A stretch of 64,000 bases of DNA, taken from positions 14,084,993 through 14,148,992 of the forward strand of contig JAJEKV010000027.1 of assembly GCA_021234155.1 (NCBI GenBank), given 5' to 3'. How positions within the stretch are numbered: position 1 is the first letter of the stretch; every line of letters starts with the position of its first letter. Source of the stretch: Isoetes taiwanensis. Its lineage: Eukaryota > Streptophyta > Lycopodiopsida > Isoetales > Isoetaceae. This document shows, in pieces, positions 34,896 to 45,373 of this stretch. The position numbers and the translations under genes were made by a program. Below the pieces are notes generated by a model. It searched no databases and was not told the DNA's origin. It saw nothing but the letters and a program-made list of their open reading frames with translations.

Positions 34896-37306
34896 ACAAA
34901 GCGATGGGATGGTGGTTCTATATGAGTACCTGATTAACCTATATTTGATTTATTTAAGGGATCATGGGTGCGGGATATGTCCAAAGGATGTGATGGTGGT
35001 TCTATATGAGCACTCAGGATCGCTAGGTTATATGATTCAAGGATTCAAGTCCTCGCCAGAAGGAAAGACCGCGTAACATAATGGAATGCAAATTGTTTGA
35101 GGAGAAGAGTTCGCTTTCTAAACATATTTCTTTGAGTTCCGCTTGCCTACAAAGTCTCTTTGTTCTGACATATTCGCTACCTACCTACATACCTCGGAAG
35201 CATAACTTCTCCTCTTAGCAACTAAGAGAATATATATATCAAAGAAATTTCATGCCTGAAAATGATGGGGAATTTGCAAGAAGTGCACAATAATACATAA
35301 TGTAATGCAAGATCACCGCTGCCAATGGCACTAAGTTAACAAAGAAATCAATTACATTGATTAGACAATAATTGTAAAGTTACTTGATCAAGTGCCAAAC
35401 TTCCCATGTGTAGCTATCACGCCGGATACCGCAATCCAAGTATGATGTTGCTCGCCTCGACAGTTAATCAAGATACCCCAAATGCCTATTGAACCGCCAA
35501 ATTTTAAAGTTATAAATACATGTTAAAACCAAAATTAACATCCATCAAACATTCATAAAAGGAACGAGCTCCAAGACTTTAAGTGAGCTCCAAGACTTCT
35601 AGAGCTCCGAAAAACAAATGAAATATCTTTTCTCGATAAAAGCTTGGTAAATGGGTAAATGAAAAACACGGTCAACCAATCAATTCTTTCATGTCCTTGG
35701 CTTTGTATTATTATACTTTTGTCCCCTCGATCCAATCGCATCGTTAATATACCGAAATAATGGTAAGATTTAGGTGAAACCACGCAAGTAAGACGCTAGC
35801 CCATCCACCGCAAGTAACCTAGATATAAGCATCTTCTGGCACGCCCAATATCGCACGATCTAAAATAAATCTTTGGCAAGACGGGCAAAATAATCCTTAA
35901 TAGGAAAGAAGTCCAGGGATTTCATTTCGAAGCTAACTGCTGAATGTTTCTTGATGATCACAAATAATGTTTGCACATTTGGCAAACACTCAGAAAGCAA
36001 TAATATTGTCCAAAAAGTAGCATTTGATGGCCTGGGTCATTGCAGAGGTGAACCATCATAGCTTCTTCGCTTAAAGTTGAAACTAATACCGAAAACCACT
36101 AAGAAGTGATATAATCCCGCAGGTATCATTTGGAGCCAGCCGCAGACCCATACAATGGTACATTGTCACATGTTCATGTGTCACCTCCTTTATCGGCGAA
36201 AAGCAGTTAAAAGGAAGTGGTGTACGAAGAATCAATGTAATGGGTTTTTGATAAAGAAGAGTATATCCATTGTCTTAAAAAATCCATTGGCTTGAAATAT
36301 TAAAAGTTTTCCTCAAGATCGCACTTTAATGCGGAAGCCTTTCATCGCGACATAAATAGAGTCAAACGGTCCAATCCATCGTGAATGTTCTAGTCACAAT
36401 TCTTATATATCGAACTAACAAGCACGTCGCCTGCTATAGTATGCTTAATAGCCCATTGCTCCAAATGGATCATGCATGCACCGCCATTACCTTGGCTCAA
36501 ATTAACTCGCTTTTGTAAAGTTTCAACATTGTCTTTATCGTTGTCCGTGATCCGACATTTGCTATTTCAAAAGAAAGGAAGCATGCAAGGAAATACTCTA
36601 ATGCACAAAAAGAATAGCTCTAGAGGCCATGGATTTATTGCAAAATCCTGTGTTATGTCCTCAGATCCTGTTCTCTCGATACCGGGCACATGGATCGCGG
36701 CTCCTCGCCGTATGACTATCCGGGATTCAGCTTCAAATGGTTCATATCTAAAACTTGAAGGATTATCTTATAGATCTCGCGAACTAATACCATAAAGCAC
36801 ATGCAAATGAATGTATCAAGCCGTTGAAGACATACTCTACATATCCTGGACGAGAGCATACCTTTCCAATCTGTGACCGACTTCAAGTACAAAGAACTAA
36901 GAAATTACCGTAAAAGTTTTGTCGACGTAAAAACTCTCGAGATCCGCTTCAAACATCGCCATCTGTCCGACCGGCTTATACATCACGCTATGTCGGCAGT
37001 TCTCGCCACGATTCTCGCCATTTATTGTTGCCGGCCGCCGACATGACCGCTGGCCGCTTCAAATATTCTTCTATCTCTCAATCATTAACCATATTTCGAC
37101 GCTTCATCTCGCCGCTATACGCTGAGACCACGCTTTCGAGAATGCTACACCGGGCTCTAAACGAACGCATTAAACCCGTCGCGAACTCCTATGGACGGAC
37201 GGATGAATGCTCGAGCGATCAAGAATATTCTAAGAGAATCGTCCTTAATATTTCTATATATGTTCAGATAGTAACTACAATATCTGTTTTGTCCTAAAGC
37301 ATCAAG
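34896..37306. other. Flank of the LTR element; no gene recognised
   Basis: A phrase GGATGGTGGTTCTATATGAG occurs at 34906-34925, and a copy one base different lies near 34993-35012. Between them lies the ATATTTGAT...AAGGGATCATGGGTG phrase that also precedes the left LTR. The remaining sequence has short frames (35553-35783 minus, 36472-36795 plus, 37025-37297 plus) with no family motif. Confidence 0.45.
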
Positions 37307-37402
37307 TGCCGTAAATATCGGACATCGTCGCGTTTAAGCCATGGGTATATCCATGGTATATTTGGGCTGACTTACACATGACCACGTCCGATATTTACGG
37401 CA
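37307..37402. repeat. Small foldback element (96 bp), possible MITE
   Basis: TGCCGTAAATATCGGAC at 37307-37323 is repeated in inverted orientation at 37386-37402 with no mismatch over 17 bases. A second hairpin with CCATGG arms around GTATAT lies inside, near 37341-37360. This suggests a miniature foldback transposon. No target duplication is certain. Confidence 0.7.
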
Positions 37403-38339
37403 TTGGCTAAGGCATAGGAAAAAAATTCAAACACAAACTTATATAAGCTGAGAAATGCCCCTTATCAACTCATATGTAATTGTGTTTCAAATTTTTCTTT
37501 TTTCTTTTTTTTTTATTTTCTTGGTTCTCCGCCGCAATCTATCTTAATATTTCATTGCCACGTTTTTCTCAAACAGCTCCGATGGTGTAACCTGTCGCGA
37601 CGTCCTATGCCGGAGACCACTTAACTTAGTTCGTAGTTATTTGAGGAGGCGAAGAAGCGAAGTCCGGCCCTGCTCAGTTCGGAGATATCTGCCCCAAACC
37701 ATTTGTCCTTTTTATTTATCTCCTTATTATATTGGTTTTGCACTGCGGCTCCATTACATCCGCCATAGCCGTGTTGCGCCCTGTTCATTCTCCGATTTTT
37801 TCTTCAATTCCAGCCCCCAGAGAATCCCGGTTCAATTCAAGCTCTTGGGGTGTGTATTTGGCCCCCGATTTCTCTGCTTCTGTTCAAATTCTTTTTGCCC
37901 TGTTTTTCGAGCCAAGCATCTCCGGAATTGGCTATGGCTAGATGCGACTTGCATTGTGGAATTTTTCTTCAGCAAGTTCTTTGTAATTATACTGGGGAAA
38001 AACTCCCTTTTCCTCCTAAGGCTGCGTCTTCTCTCAGCTCTTCTTATACTCAAGGTATTGAGATTTATTCTTCGTGTAGATTGCAAGGATCACCAGAAAG
38101 AGGAGATCCTGCAAGAGGAGATAATTTGTTAAACGCTTTTGCTTGAGATGTGTGGCATCTCATGTACTTCCTAAGGAAAAATCAAACGACCTGAAGACGG
38201 CTCTAAATCCAAAGGTGAGGTGTTAAACCCTCCTCTTGAAATTGTTCACGCTCCCAAGGAGGGAAGCCACAGCCATGGCCATGGCCATGGTCATGAACAG
38301 ATTTTTAGGGGTTAAAATTCTAGAGATTTGCTTACTATA

Positions 38340-39471
38340 TTAGTCGACTGTGCTCATGCTGTAATGAAGAATGATCTTATTAATGCCAATGGAATGGCAA
38401 CGCTCATCAGAAATCCTACCTCGTCCGCTTTCGGAACTGCCTTTCAAGGACCTGGACGAACATCCTTAATTCTCCGTCCTTTGCACAGCTTCATTCTCGC
38501 CTAGCTCCTCCCTCAGAAATCTTGCTGGTGTGTCATAATGGCTATGATCTTCGGAAGAAGGAATTTGAGCTTTGTCATCCAGTCCTTCGAAAATGGCAGC
38601 GTCTGGTGGTTCCTGATGAGTTCAGCTTACTTTCAAAGGTTAGTGCTTATACATCTCATGGAGTTGTGTGTTTCTTCTCAAGAGTCTCTCATCGTGTGGA
38701 ATCCTCTTATCAATTCTCTGCAATTTGTAAAGACTGATTTCCCCATAGTCACCATATCTTTGCTAGCTTTGGAAATAAATCTTGATGGAGATTGCTTCCT
38801 GGTGGCCGTTACTGTGAGACATAGAAGACATATGCTATGTGTTTATGACATTAAAGCAAAATCGTGGAAGCATATTATATTAAAAAGGTTTGGTTGGCAA
38901 GTGAGAACCTACAGCTCCACAGTTGCCAAATCAGGTTATGTCTGGTTAGCACTAATGGTGATGCTGTTATTAAGTATATAGCTTTAAAGGCGATGATTGC
39001 ACCTTGATTGAATTTACGGAATCATCAATAGAGAAAGTCATCAACACTCGAATGGTAGTTAATACGCATCCACCAATAGTAGAGTTTAAGATGGCTCCAA
39101 TCCTTACAGGAGCAAAAGACAGTCTGTTTATGACTGCTCTCGCAGTGGATCCACATGGCATCAGATGGATCTGTATCTGGGAGCTCATGCAATTTGACGG
39201 ATCATGGCAAATGGAAGAAATGCCTAGAGTGCCTTTAGACATGTGGAATCAGTTTATACGTTGGTCTATGGTAAGCGTGTGTACGCTCACTGCATTTGCA
39301 TCCCAGGATAAAATTTATGTTCACAAAAGGCCTAAAGACAATTCAAAACGATTAAGTGAATGGGGAGATCTATTAGCATTTGATGTCTGCAGAAAAGAAT
39401 GGGACTGGGGATCATACTTCCCTGGAAACCTCATCCAAGCTATCAGCATTCAACCAAGGTTTGATTGGTGA
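38340..39471 (+). pseudogene. F-box / kelch-type protein gene, frameshifted
   Basis: Reading from about 38415 gives SYLVRFRNCLSRTWTNILNS followed by PSFAQLH. This is the second half of an F-box (usually VRFRxVSKTWxxLISSPSFxxLH), through which such proteins bind SKP1 in SCF ubiquitin ligases. The next part reads CHNGYDLRKKEFELCHPVLR and later VWNPLINSLQFVKTDFP, like the C-terminal domain of plant F-box/kelch proteins. A third open part (39004-39471) ends in FDVCRKEWDWGSYFPGN, which resembles a kelch-like blade. The frame changes near 38680, 38935 and 38987 by single bases, and the first half of the F-box is garbled near 38400. It is a pseudogene or a gene with consensus errors. GC-richer sequence at 37640-38150 may be its former leader. 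Confidence 0.75.
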
Positions 39472-40254
39472 TTTTTCCATTGCCCAGGAGAGGAATTGAA
39501 ATTGGTGGTGTCTGGACTCTGTCTTTCATGAATGTGCAACCTAAGGGTCCTTCGCACGGGGGCTAATTCTGTTTGAGCTGAGTTAATTTGCAATTGTTTC
39601 TGATTCTCTATAAATATGCAACAGAACATAACAATGCCTCCTGTTTCTATCCTCTGGATGGTGAAGATGGATATGGCTGATCTTTCATTGTTCTTTTATC
39701 TTGATGCTTACATTTTGCATGGATAAATTCTTTCCCTCAAAGACACTGTCTATTTTTTGTTCAGTTGCAATGTTGGCATATTAACCTCGGATTAGGCTGC
39801 TGTCTTTTAATCATCTAAGCTACTTAAATCTTCTAGAGTCCTGCTCCAGCCTTTCTAGGATTTACAAATACTGATGAAATAAATATAATTAAAGACCAGA
39901 TCTACTAATGTGCAATAGCACCACTAGTAGATACATGTGCAACTGGGACTATCGAACCGAGTTACATTTGTAATCTCACTCTGTTTCAGATGCTCAAGGA
40001 TCTATCTATCCTTGATATTGCAGTTTCCTTTGGATGTGGTCGTAATAGGTTTTAGTATAATATTACTTATATGGTACAATTATTCATGTAGGAAAATAGA
40101 TGATGCACAGGAGAAATGTTAGAGGATCAATAACACTATCACATTTACACGAGTAACCCTATCACATTTACACGAGTTAGAGGGAATCTCAAAAACTCAA
40201 AGAAACTTGGGTATGTAACTTCGACTCCAGCCCTCTTCATAATGATTTAGAAAA
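39472..40254. other. Noncoding stretch between the F-box relic and the right CACTA-like end
   Basis: AT-rich DNA with no coding motif. The phrase ATCACATTTACACGAGT occurs twice in tandem near 40138-40176. Confidence 0.5.
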
Positions 40255-40301
40255 GAGAAATGTTCGCGGCGGCCTTGGCCGCCGCGATAAATTTCTTGTA
40301 G
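40255..40301 (-). repeat. GC-rich terminal repeat, CACTA-like (right end)
   Basis: This is the inverted counterpart of 19918-19967, ending CCGCGATAAATTTCTTGTAG. Its GCGGCGGCC and GGCCGCCGC halves flank TT, giving a strong hairpin. Together the two ends would bound a 20.4 kb interval. Confidence 0.6.
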
Positions 40302-41267
40302 AGATAAATGATACATCTTTTCAAGCATGTCCCTTTGGAAGTGCTTCATTGTAATCTTTTGAGATATGCGCACCTTCAATGGAATTTTGTTTTTCATATA
40401 TGTGCCCTTTAAATGGTCTTGTAATATTTTCAAGCATGATACCCCTAAAGTAAGCTCCTAGGAGTCTCCCATCATTGTTGGAAGGAAACAATAATTATTT
40501 GGAAGTTTTGCCAACTTGAACATTTTTTTTGTACATGCCAATAAAACTCCATTTAGGCATATAGAAAGAAGTGACATCTCTTGTAATTGACATTGTACTA
40601 TAGATAAAATATGGAAGATTGTAAACTAGAACCGTGCCACTATTTTAGGCAAATGATGTTGCATCCATTGTTGCAAATCTATGAGGTTCTATATTTGCTT
40701 ACTTGCTTACTCAAAAGTGCTCATAATGTAGAAAACAACAATAGCTGTTTTTGTTTTCAGAGCTGGATATATCTATGGACACATTCATGTAGGGAAGGTG
40801 TTCCCTACATTCCTGGATGATAGATGATACACAAACATAACGCCCTAGCATACTTGATGTCGAAGCTTGTGACATAAAATTTTGATGCACAATCTAAAAG
40901 TTTCAATCTAGTTTCTCCAGAAGGTGAAGAAAGTCTGCCACAAAATATAGAGCATGTGAAATGCCACTGACTGGCCAGTCTGAGCACAAACACCATAGAC
41001 CATGTAGTATATAACAATATCTATTTTTGCCGAGTATGTGTGCAAAAAAGACAAAGAAACCAAACATCAGCACATTCACACAATTAGAACATGGATTTGA
41101 GGAATGGACAATACTGCATTAACAATGGATTGACAAACAAAGAATGGTTTAGTTTTTCCTGAACTTGCATACATGGCACATAACATTTTCATCAAACAAC
41201 ATCCAGTCCTTTCTCGAACATCTGCAAACAACAGAAAACAGAATATAAATAATAGACATCAGAGCCA
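40302..41267. other. No gene recognised
   Basis: Short frames only (40611-40820 plus, 40805-41017 minus) without known motifs. Confidence 0.5.
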
Positions 41268-41390
41268 TCAATCATCTCGCTACATATATTTCTACCACAA
41301 ATCCACATAGTAGATGTCAGAGCCATCGTTCTACATATTTCTACCACAAATCCAGAGATTACATAATAGATATCAAAGCCATCGAGCTAT
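41268..41390. repeat. Dispersed direct repeat, copy 1 (two internal subunits)
   Basis: ATCAATCATCTCGCTACA begins a segment that recurs at 43234-43357. Inside each copy the phrase CATATTTCTACCACAAATCC, followed by AGAT and a GAGCCATCG word, appears twice, so the repeat is itself a dimer. The copies lie 1.97 kb apart and flank the PPR relic. Confidence 0.85.
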
Positions 41391-41464
41391 GTATATTGAA
41401 AAACTGCATTGCGCTTCCACATAATCAGTAAAACTAGAAATCACTGCCATTAAGCAACATTTTT

Positions 41465-42025
41465 TTTTGAAATTCTATCAAACACTTGCCAAGCATCTAT
41501 AATGTTCCCATATTTTGCATACATGGCAAGAAGTGCAGTGCCAAGAAATACCTCTCTCTAGTTTCAATTCTTTTCGTAGGAGAAGTGCATGAAGAAGTTT
41601 GCCCCCGCCTTGACTAGTACAAAAACTTAACATTGTAAGCTATATTATTTTCCTTGGTTCCAATTATTCCCAACAAATGTATCACTTTCCTTGCTCTAGG
41701 GCATTTGCCTTTGCACATGCACATAAAATGCTAGCTTAAGTAATCTTGTTTGGTGCAATCCGGCATTGTCGCATCTGCTCAAAGAGAGCAAAAACTGGTT
41801 ACAATCTCCAACTTCAGCATGCCCTATAATCATAATTGTCCAGGTAAACACATCCTGATTGAACATACTGTTAAACAGAAGGCATGCATTTCTTATGGTT
41901 CTACACATAATATACGTATTAATTAGGGGTTTCCATAAGCATTTATGTGGCCCGACTTTGTTCTTAATGATCTGAGCATGGAAATGCCTTCCTTTGGCAC
42001 TTTCACAAATCTAAAATCCAAAACT
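41465..42025 (-). pseudogene. Pentatricopeptide repeat (PPR) gene, frameshifted
   Basis: Minus-strand motifs appear in PPR order: GRHFHAQIIKNKVGPH (about 42000-41950), NPLINTYIMC (41940), CLLFNSMFNQDVFTWTIMI (41880-41825), SILCACAKANALEQGK (41725-41680), GGGKLLHALLLRKELKLER (41605-41555) and VFLGTALLAMYAKYGNIIDA (about 41555-41495). The last runs into WQVFDRI. Such 35-residue helical repeats bind RNA in plastids and mitochondria. The pieces sit in several frames and include stops, so no protein is made as written. The fragments come from the DYW-like style of PPR, but no C-terminal E or DYW domain is seen. Confidence 0.75.
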
Positions 42026-42871
42026 AGGGAAGTAGAAATAAAAATAGCTATAAGCCAAATAAGGCAAGTTGATATCTATGCAGATATATTACGATCACAG
42101 TTCATTAAACGTAACATTTTAAAAGATGGTGGTGGCAAGAACATGTGGCAGAGGTTCTTAAACATGGTTTTTTACTATTCTCATTTCCTGCTTGATTTCA
42201 ATGTTAGCATCTTCGTCTGGAATTGCATGCCATTATAGATATGGTAACATGGAGGAGGCATGCTACATATGCAACACCAAAATAAAAAACCTTAGGTAAC
42301 TACAATTAAGTCATAGAACCACGAATATGATGCATACCATACACGTACAGGATTCATCAAGAGGTCTGAAATCTGTGGCCGTTGTTGCATGTTTTGCTTT
42401 CAATACACCCTGCCCAAGCAAAAAGTTACTTCTTAAGGTCTAAGCAAATTGCTTGTTTGCATATGCTAATAGAAATGAATGAGAACTACGTTTAATTACA
42501 ATGGTTGTGATGCAGCACACACATGGAAGAAATCGTTAGATGACCATTCTTTATGCCTATACTGAGTAATACAACCCCAGCAAATGGCCGTTTAGTTCCA
42601 TCATCCCTTCTAAGTCTTTCAATAACTAATAGTTTGTATTATCTTAAAGAAAAAGCATTCACCTCAGGAACAAGTATAGCGTCAAAACGAGCAGTGCAAG
42701 TTGGGTATATGCAGTCATACATATCAGTAGCTAGGGGGCTACAAACAACAATGTCTATGGGAATCCGTCACCCTGAAATATCTTGTTCTGGAAGCAAGAA
42801 GCCTATGAGTAACGGAAGAAATGTGATATGCATCTTATGAATTTAAGCTAATAGAGTAACCTGAATGCATA

Positions 42872-43072
42872 TTAGTTCTTCGAGAGTCCAAAGCATTGAC
42901 TTCCCATGAACTGGTGAGTGACGCGCAAACAAAGTCCCGTCTTTGACGACCAAATCTTTACTAGCCTGTTATCTGAACTTGTGCAACGCCTAGTTGCCTT
43001 CAGGGCAGCACAACTCTGGGCCTCTGTCCAAATAGACACAAGGGTTGATGTCGCCTCCCTATCTGCGAACAA
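42872..43072 (-). pseudogene. Possible further upstream PPR fragment
   Basis: The minus-strand frame contains SCAALKATRRCTSSDNRLVK. With a frame change this would resemble the L-A-TRR-H-K start of a PPR helix pair. It lies upstream of the PPR relic on the same strand. The match is weak. Confidence 0.3.
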
Positions 43073-43233
43073 ATAGAGATATTTAGGTGGATCAAAAACC
43101 TTGCAGAAAATAAGGGTTAATTCATGAAATGAAGTAAAGAACTGAGCTGTGGCAACTTCTTCTAACCAACTGCAATGCTTTTCAGTAGGATTAAGATAAG
43201 GTAGTTCAACCAGTTCTTGTACTCAAATCAATC

Positions 43234-43357
43234 ATCAATCATCTCGCTACACATATTTCTACCATAGATCCACATAATAGATGTCAAAGCCATCGTTCCA
43301 CATATTTCTACCACAAATTCAGAGATTACATAATAGATATCAGAGCCATCGAGCTAT
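43234..43357. repeat. Dispersed direct repeat, copy 2
   Basis: Second copy of the dimeric repeat at 41268-41390, with a few substitutions. The copies lie either side of the PPR relic and could have mediated rearrangement there. Confidence 0.85.
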
Positions 43358-44232
43358 ATCTTTCTACAATATATTAGCTTGTTTTGTAACAAAACCCCTG
43401 CAAACAATAGAAAGACGAAGAAAATAACTCAGAAAGAGCAAAAGGCTTGGATAATCCAAGGTCCTTCGAATCTTTATATCAGAGAAAAGTTTGAAAACAA
43501 TGTCTTATTGAATATAAAAAATCTCCTTCTACAATGCAAATAAAGGGGTCCAGTAAGTCTCTGCACCACTTCAACTGTAAGAAATCGGATGGAAAAGGTT
43601 TGCCGGAGCTAAAGAACATAGCAAGAAGATGCAAGAGCAATCGGATGCAAGACTTTGTCAATTCTTGAAGAACGCAGTGAGAAGAATGGTTTGCCCCTTA
43701 TTCTAAACCTAAAACCCTAAGCAATGCGGCCATGTCACAGGCTTATGCAAGGGCATTCTGTTTGTGTTTGTGGGCCACTGCTGCTGCCGAACTTGGAGGG
43801 CTTTGCCTCTTGGGGGTCGCCATAGCTCGATGCTCTGTCTATCTTGCCGGTTAGACAGTTCAAACATGAGCGACCCACAACGCAGGTGACCGCCAGTTTA
43901 CAGGGAACAATGGGTTTGGAGCAGTCACAGCATATCTTAGGTATATTCCAGCATATACCTAGGATATGCCACAAACCCACATAAGCGAGGGTTTGCCGCC
44001 CTAGGGGCAACCCAAAAACTCCATTTTATAAGATGCTGCACAAAATTTACTTCCTTAAGGCATGGGAGTATTGTTTAGCAGAAGTTGTTTTTTTTTTTAC
44101 GAGCACATTATTTTCTCCTTAGTGGACTTGATCAGCAATTTACTCCATGTAATGGATCAAAACTACTCCACGTTATCACGTCTCTGACATGGTTATACTC
44201 TATGGACCATGGCTTGTACTAACATGCTAAAA
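43358..44232. other. Upstream region of the UROS gene; no gene recognised
   Basis: A minus-strand frame at 43735-44010 has many Cys but no family pattern. A palindromic phrase with ATATCTTAGGTATATTCCAG and CATATACCTAGGATATG lies near 43930-43968. The last part is AT-rich and probably promoter. Confidence 0.4.
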
Positions 44233-44241
44233 TATATAAAA
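44233..44241 (+). promoter_or_regulatory. Candidate TATA box of UROS
   Basis: TATATAAAA lies 155 bases before the start codon. Transcription would be expected to start about 30 bases downstream, giving a 5' leader of about 130 bases. Confidence 0.45.
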
Positions 44242-44395
44242 GGATATGCCAGAGAAGATTCCACAACAAATCACTACCCTCAATCTGAGAAACTACAGAT
44301 TGCCTTGACGTAAAAATTGATTTTCATTGAGTTGGGTTTAACGTAGGATCCCCGTTATCCACAACAATGTTCTTCCTCATCAAAGCTAATAGGCT

Positions 44396-45373
44396 ATGGC
44401 GGCACCAACATGCAAGACCTTAGTTGTAGTGCAGCCGGCCTTAAACAGCACATGGAAAAGACCATCACTTGCTCTTCCAATCTTCTCATCCATCTTCCGG
44501 CAAAAACAGAAATCCAACTCTCAGTCCCTACGTTGGATCAGCTGTAACCTTTCCCAGCCTTCTACTACGTCCTTGCAAAATGAAGCTCCACGAGATGCCG
44601 CCTCTTTGTCGGATCCAACAGTGGTGGTAACCCGAGAACGAGGTAAGAATCGTAAACTAGTTGAAGCATTGAAAAACCATGGAATCAAGTCTGTGGAGTT
44701 GCCCTTAATTCATCACATTGATGGCCCATGTATTGGGCAATTGCCTTTAGCTCTGAAAGAAGGAAATTTTGATTGGGTTATGCTTACATCCCCAGAAGGG
44801 GCTACTAAATTTGTTGATGGCTGGAAAAAGGCTGGATGCCCTAGGGCAAGATTGGCAGTGATTGGTAAAGGCACAGTGGAAATTATTGACCAAGTTGTGG
44901 AAAATAGAGAAGTGCTAGATGTAGGGTTTATGCCCTCTGTAGCAAATGGGAAGGCATTAGCGTTAGAGCTTCCATACAGATCTTCTTCAGACAAATGTAG
45001 GGTTTTGTATCCAGCATCTATCATGGCTGGTGATGAAGTTGAAAAGAATTTGAATTCCCGTGGCTTCGAAGTGGAGCGTTTGGATGCCTATTTTACAACT
45101 GAGGTAGATGAGGTTGATGCTGAGAGTTTGAACCTGGCAATTAGGGCACCAGTTGTTACATTTGCATCTCCTACTGCTGTGGCTGCCTGGAAAGTCCATG
45201 TAACTAGTAAGGGCAAATCATGGCAAGGGGCCGTAGCTTGCATTGGGAGCACAACTGCAGTTGCAGCAAGAAAGGCAGGAATGGAAAAGATTTTTCATCC
45301 TGAAAACCCTGGATTGGAGGGATGGGTAAAAAGCGTCATTGATGCATTAAAATGTATGGGTTATAGGATATAA
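44396..45373 (+). CDS. UROS: Uroporphyrinogen-III synthase, plastid precursor
   Basis: This 325-residue protein closes and inverts ring D of hydroxymethylbilane to give uroporphyrinogen III, the fourth common step of heme, siroheme and chlorophyll synthesis in plastids. Residues 1 to about 72 are rich in S, T, R and Q and poor in acids, as expected of a plastid transit peptide. The HemD domain starts at TVVVTRERGKN (about 75). Typical landmarks follow: WVMLTSPEGA, ARLAVIGKGT, KALALELPY, VLYPASIMAGDEVE, GFEVERLDAYFT, VVTFASPTAVAAW and VACIGSTTAVAARKAGM. Length and order match plant UROS throughout, with no break. The start is the first ATG in an open frame and is preceded by a stop-rich leader. 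The ORF has no intron, which is notable for a plant gene of this type. No poly(A) relic or target duplication was seen around it. Confidence 0.93.
   Translation: MAAPTCKTLVVVQPALNSTWKRPSLALPIFSSIFRQKQKSNSQSLRWISCNLSQPSTTSLQNEAPRDAASLSDPTVVVTRERGKNRKLVEALKNHGIKSVELPLIHHIDGPCIGQLPLALKEGNFDWVMLTSPEGATKFVDGWKKAGCPRARLAVIGKGTVEIIDQVVENREVLDVGFMPSVANGKALALELPYRSSSDKCRVLYPASIMAGDEVEKNLNSRGFEVERLDAYFTTEVDEVDAESLNLAIRAPVVTFASPTAVAAWKVHVTSKGKSWQGAVACIGSTTAVAARKAGMEKIFHPENPGLEGWVKSVIDALKCMGYRI

Noticed and set aside
37641-38132. 163-codon plus-strand frame upstream of the F-box relic
   Set aside because: Rich in F, L and R with overlapping frames on both strands. It looks like a pyrimidine-rich leader and matches no known domain.
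43735-44010. Cys-rich 91-codon minus-strand frame before UROS
   Set aside because: The Cys spacing fits no zinc-finger or secreted Cys-rich family that I know, and there is no supporting splice or start context.
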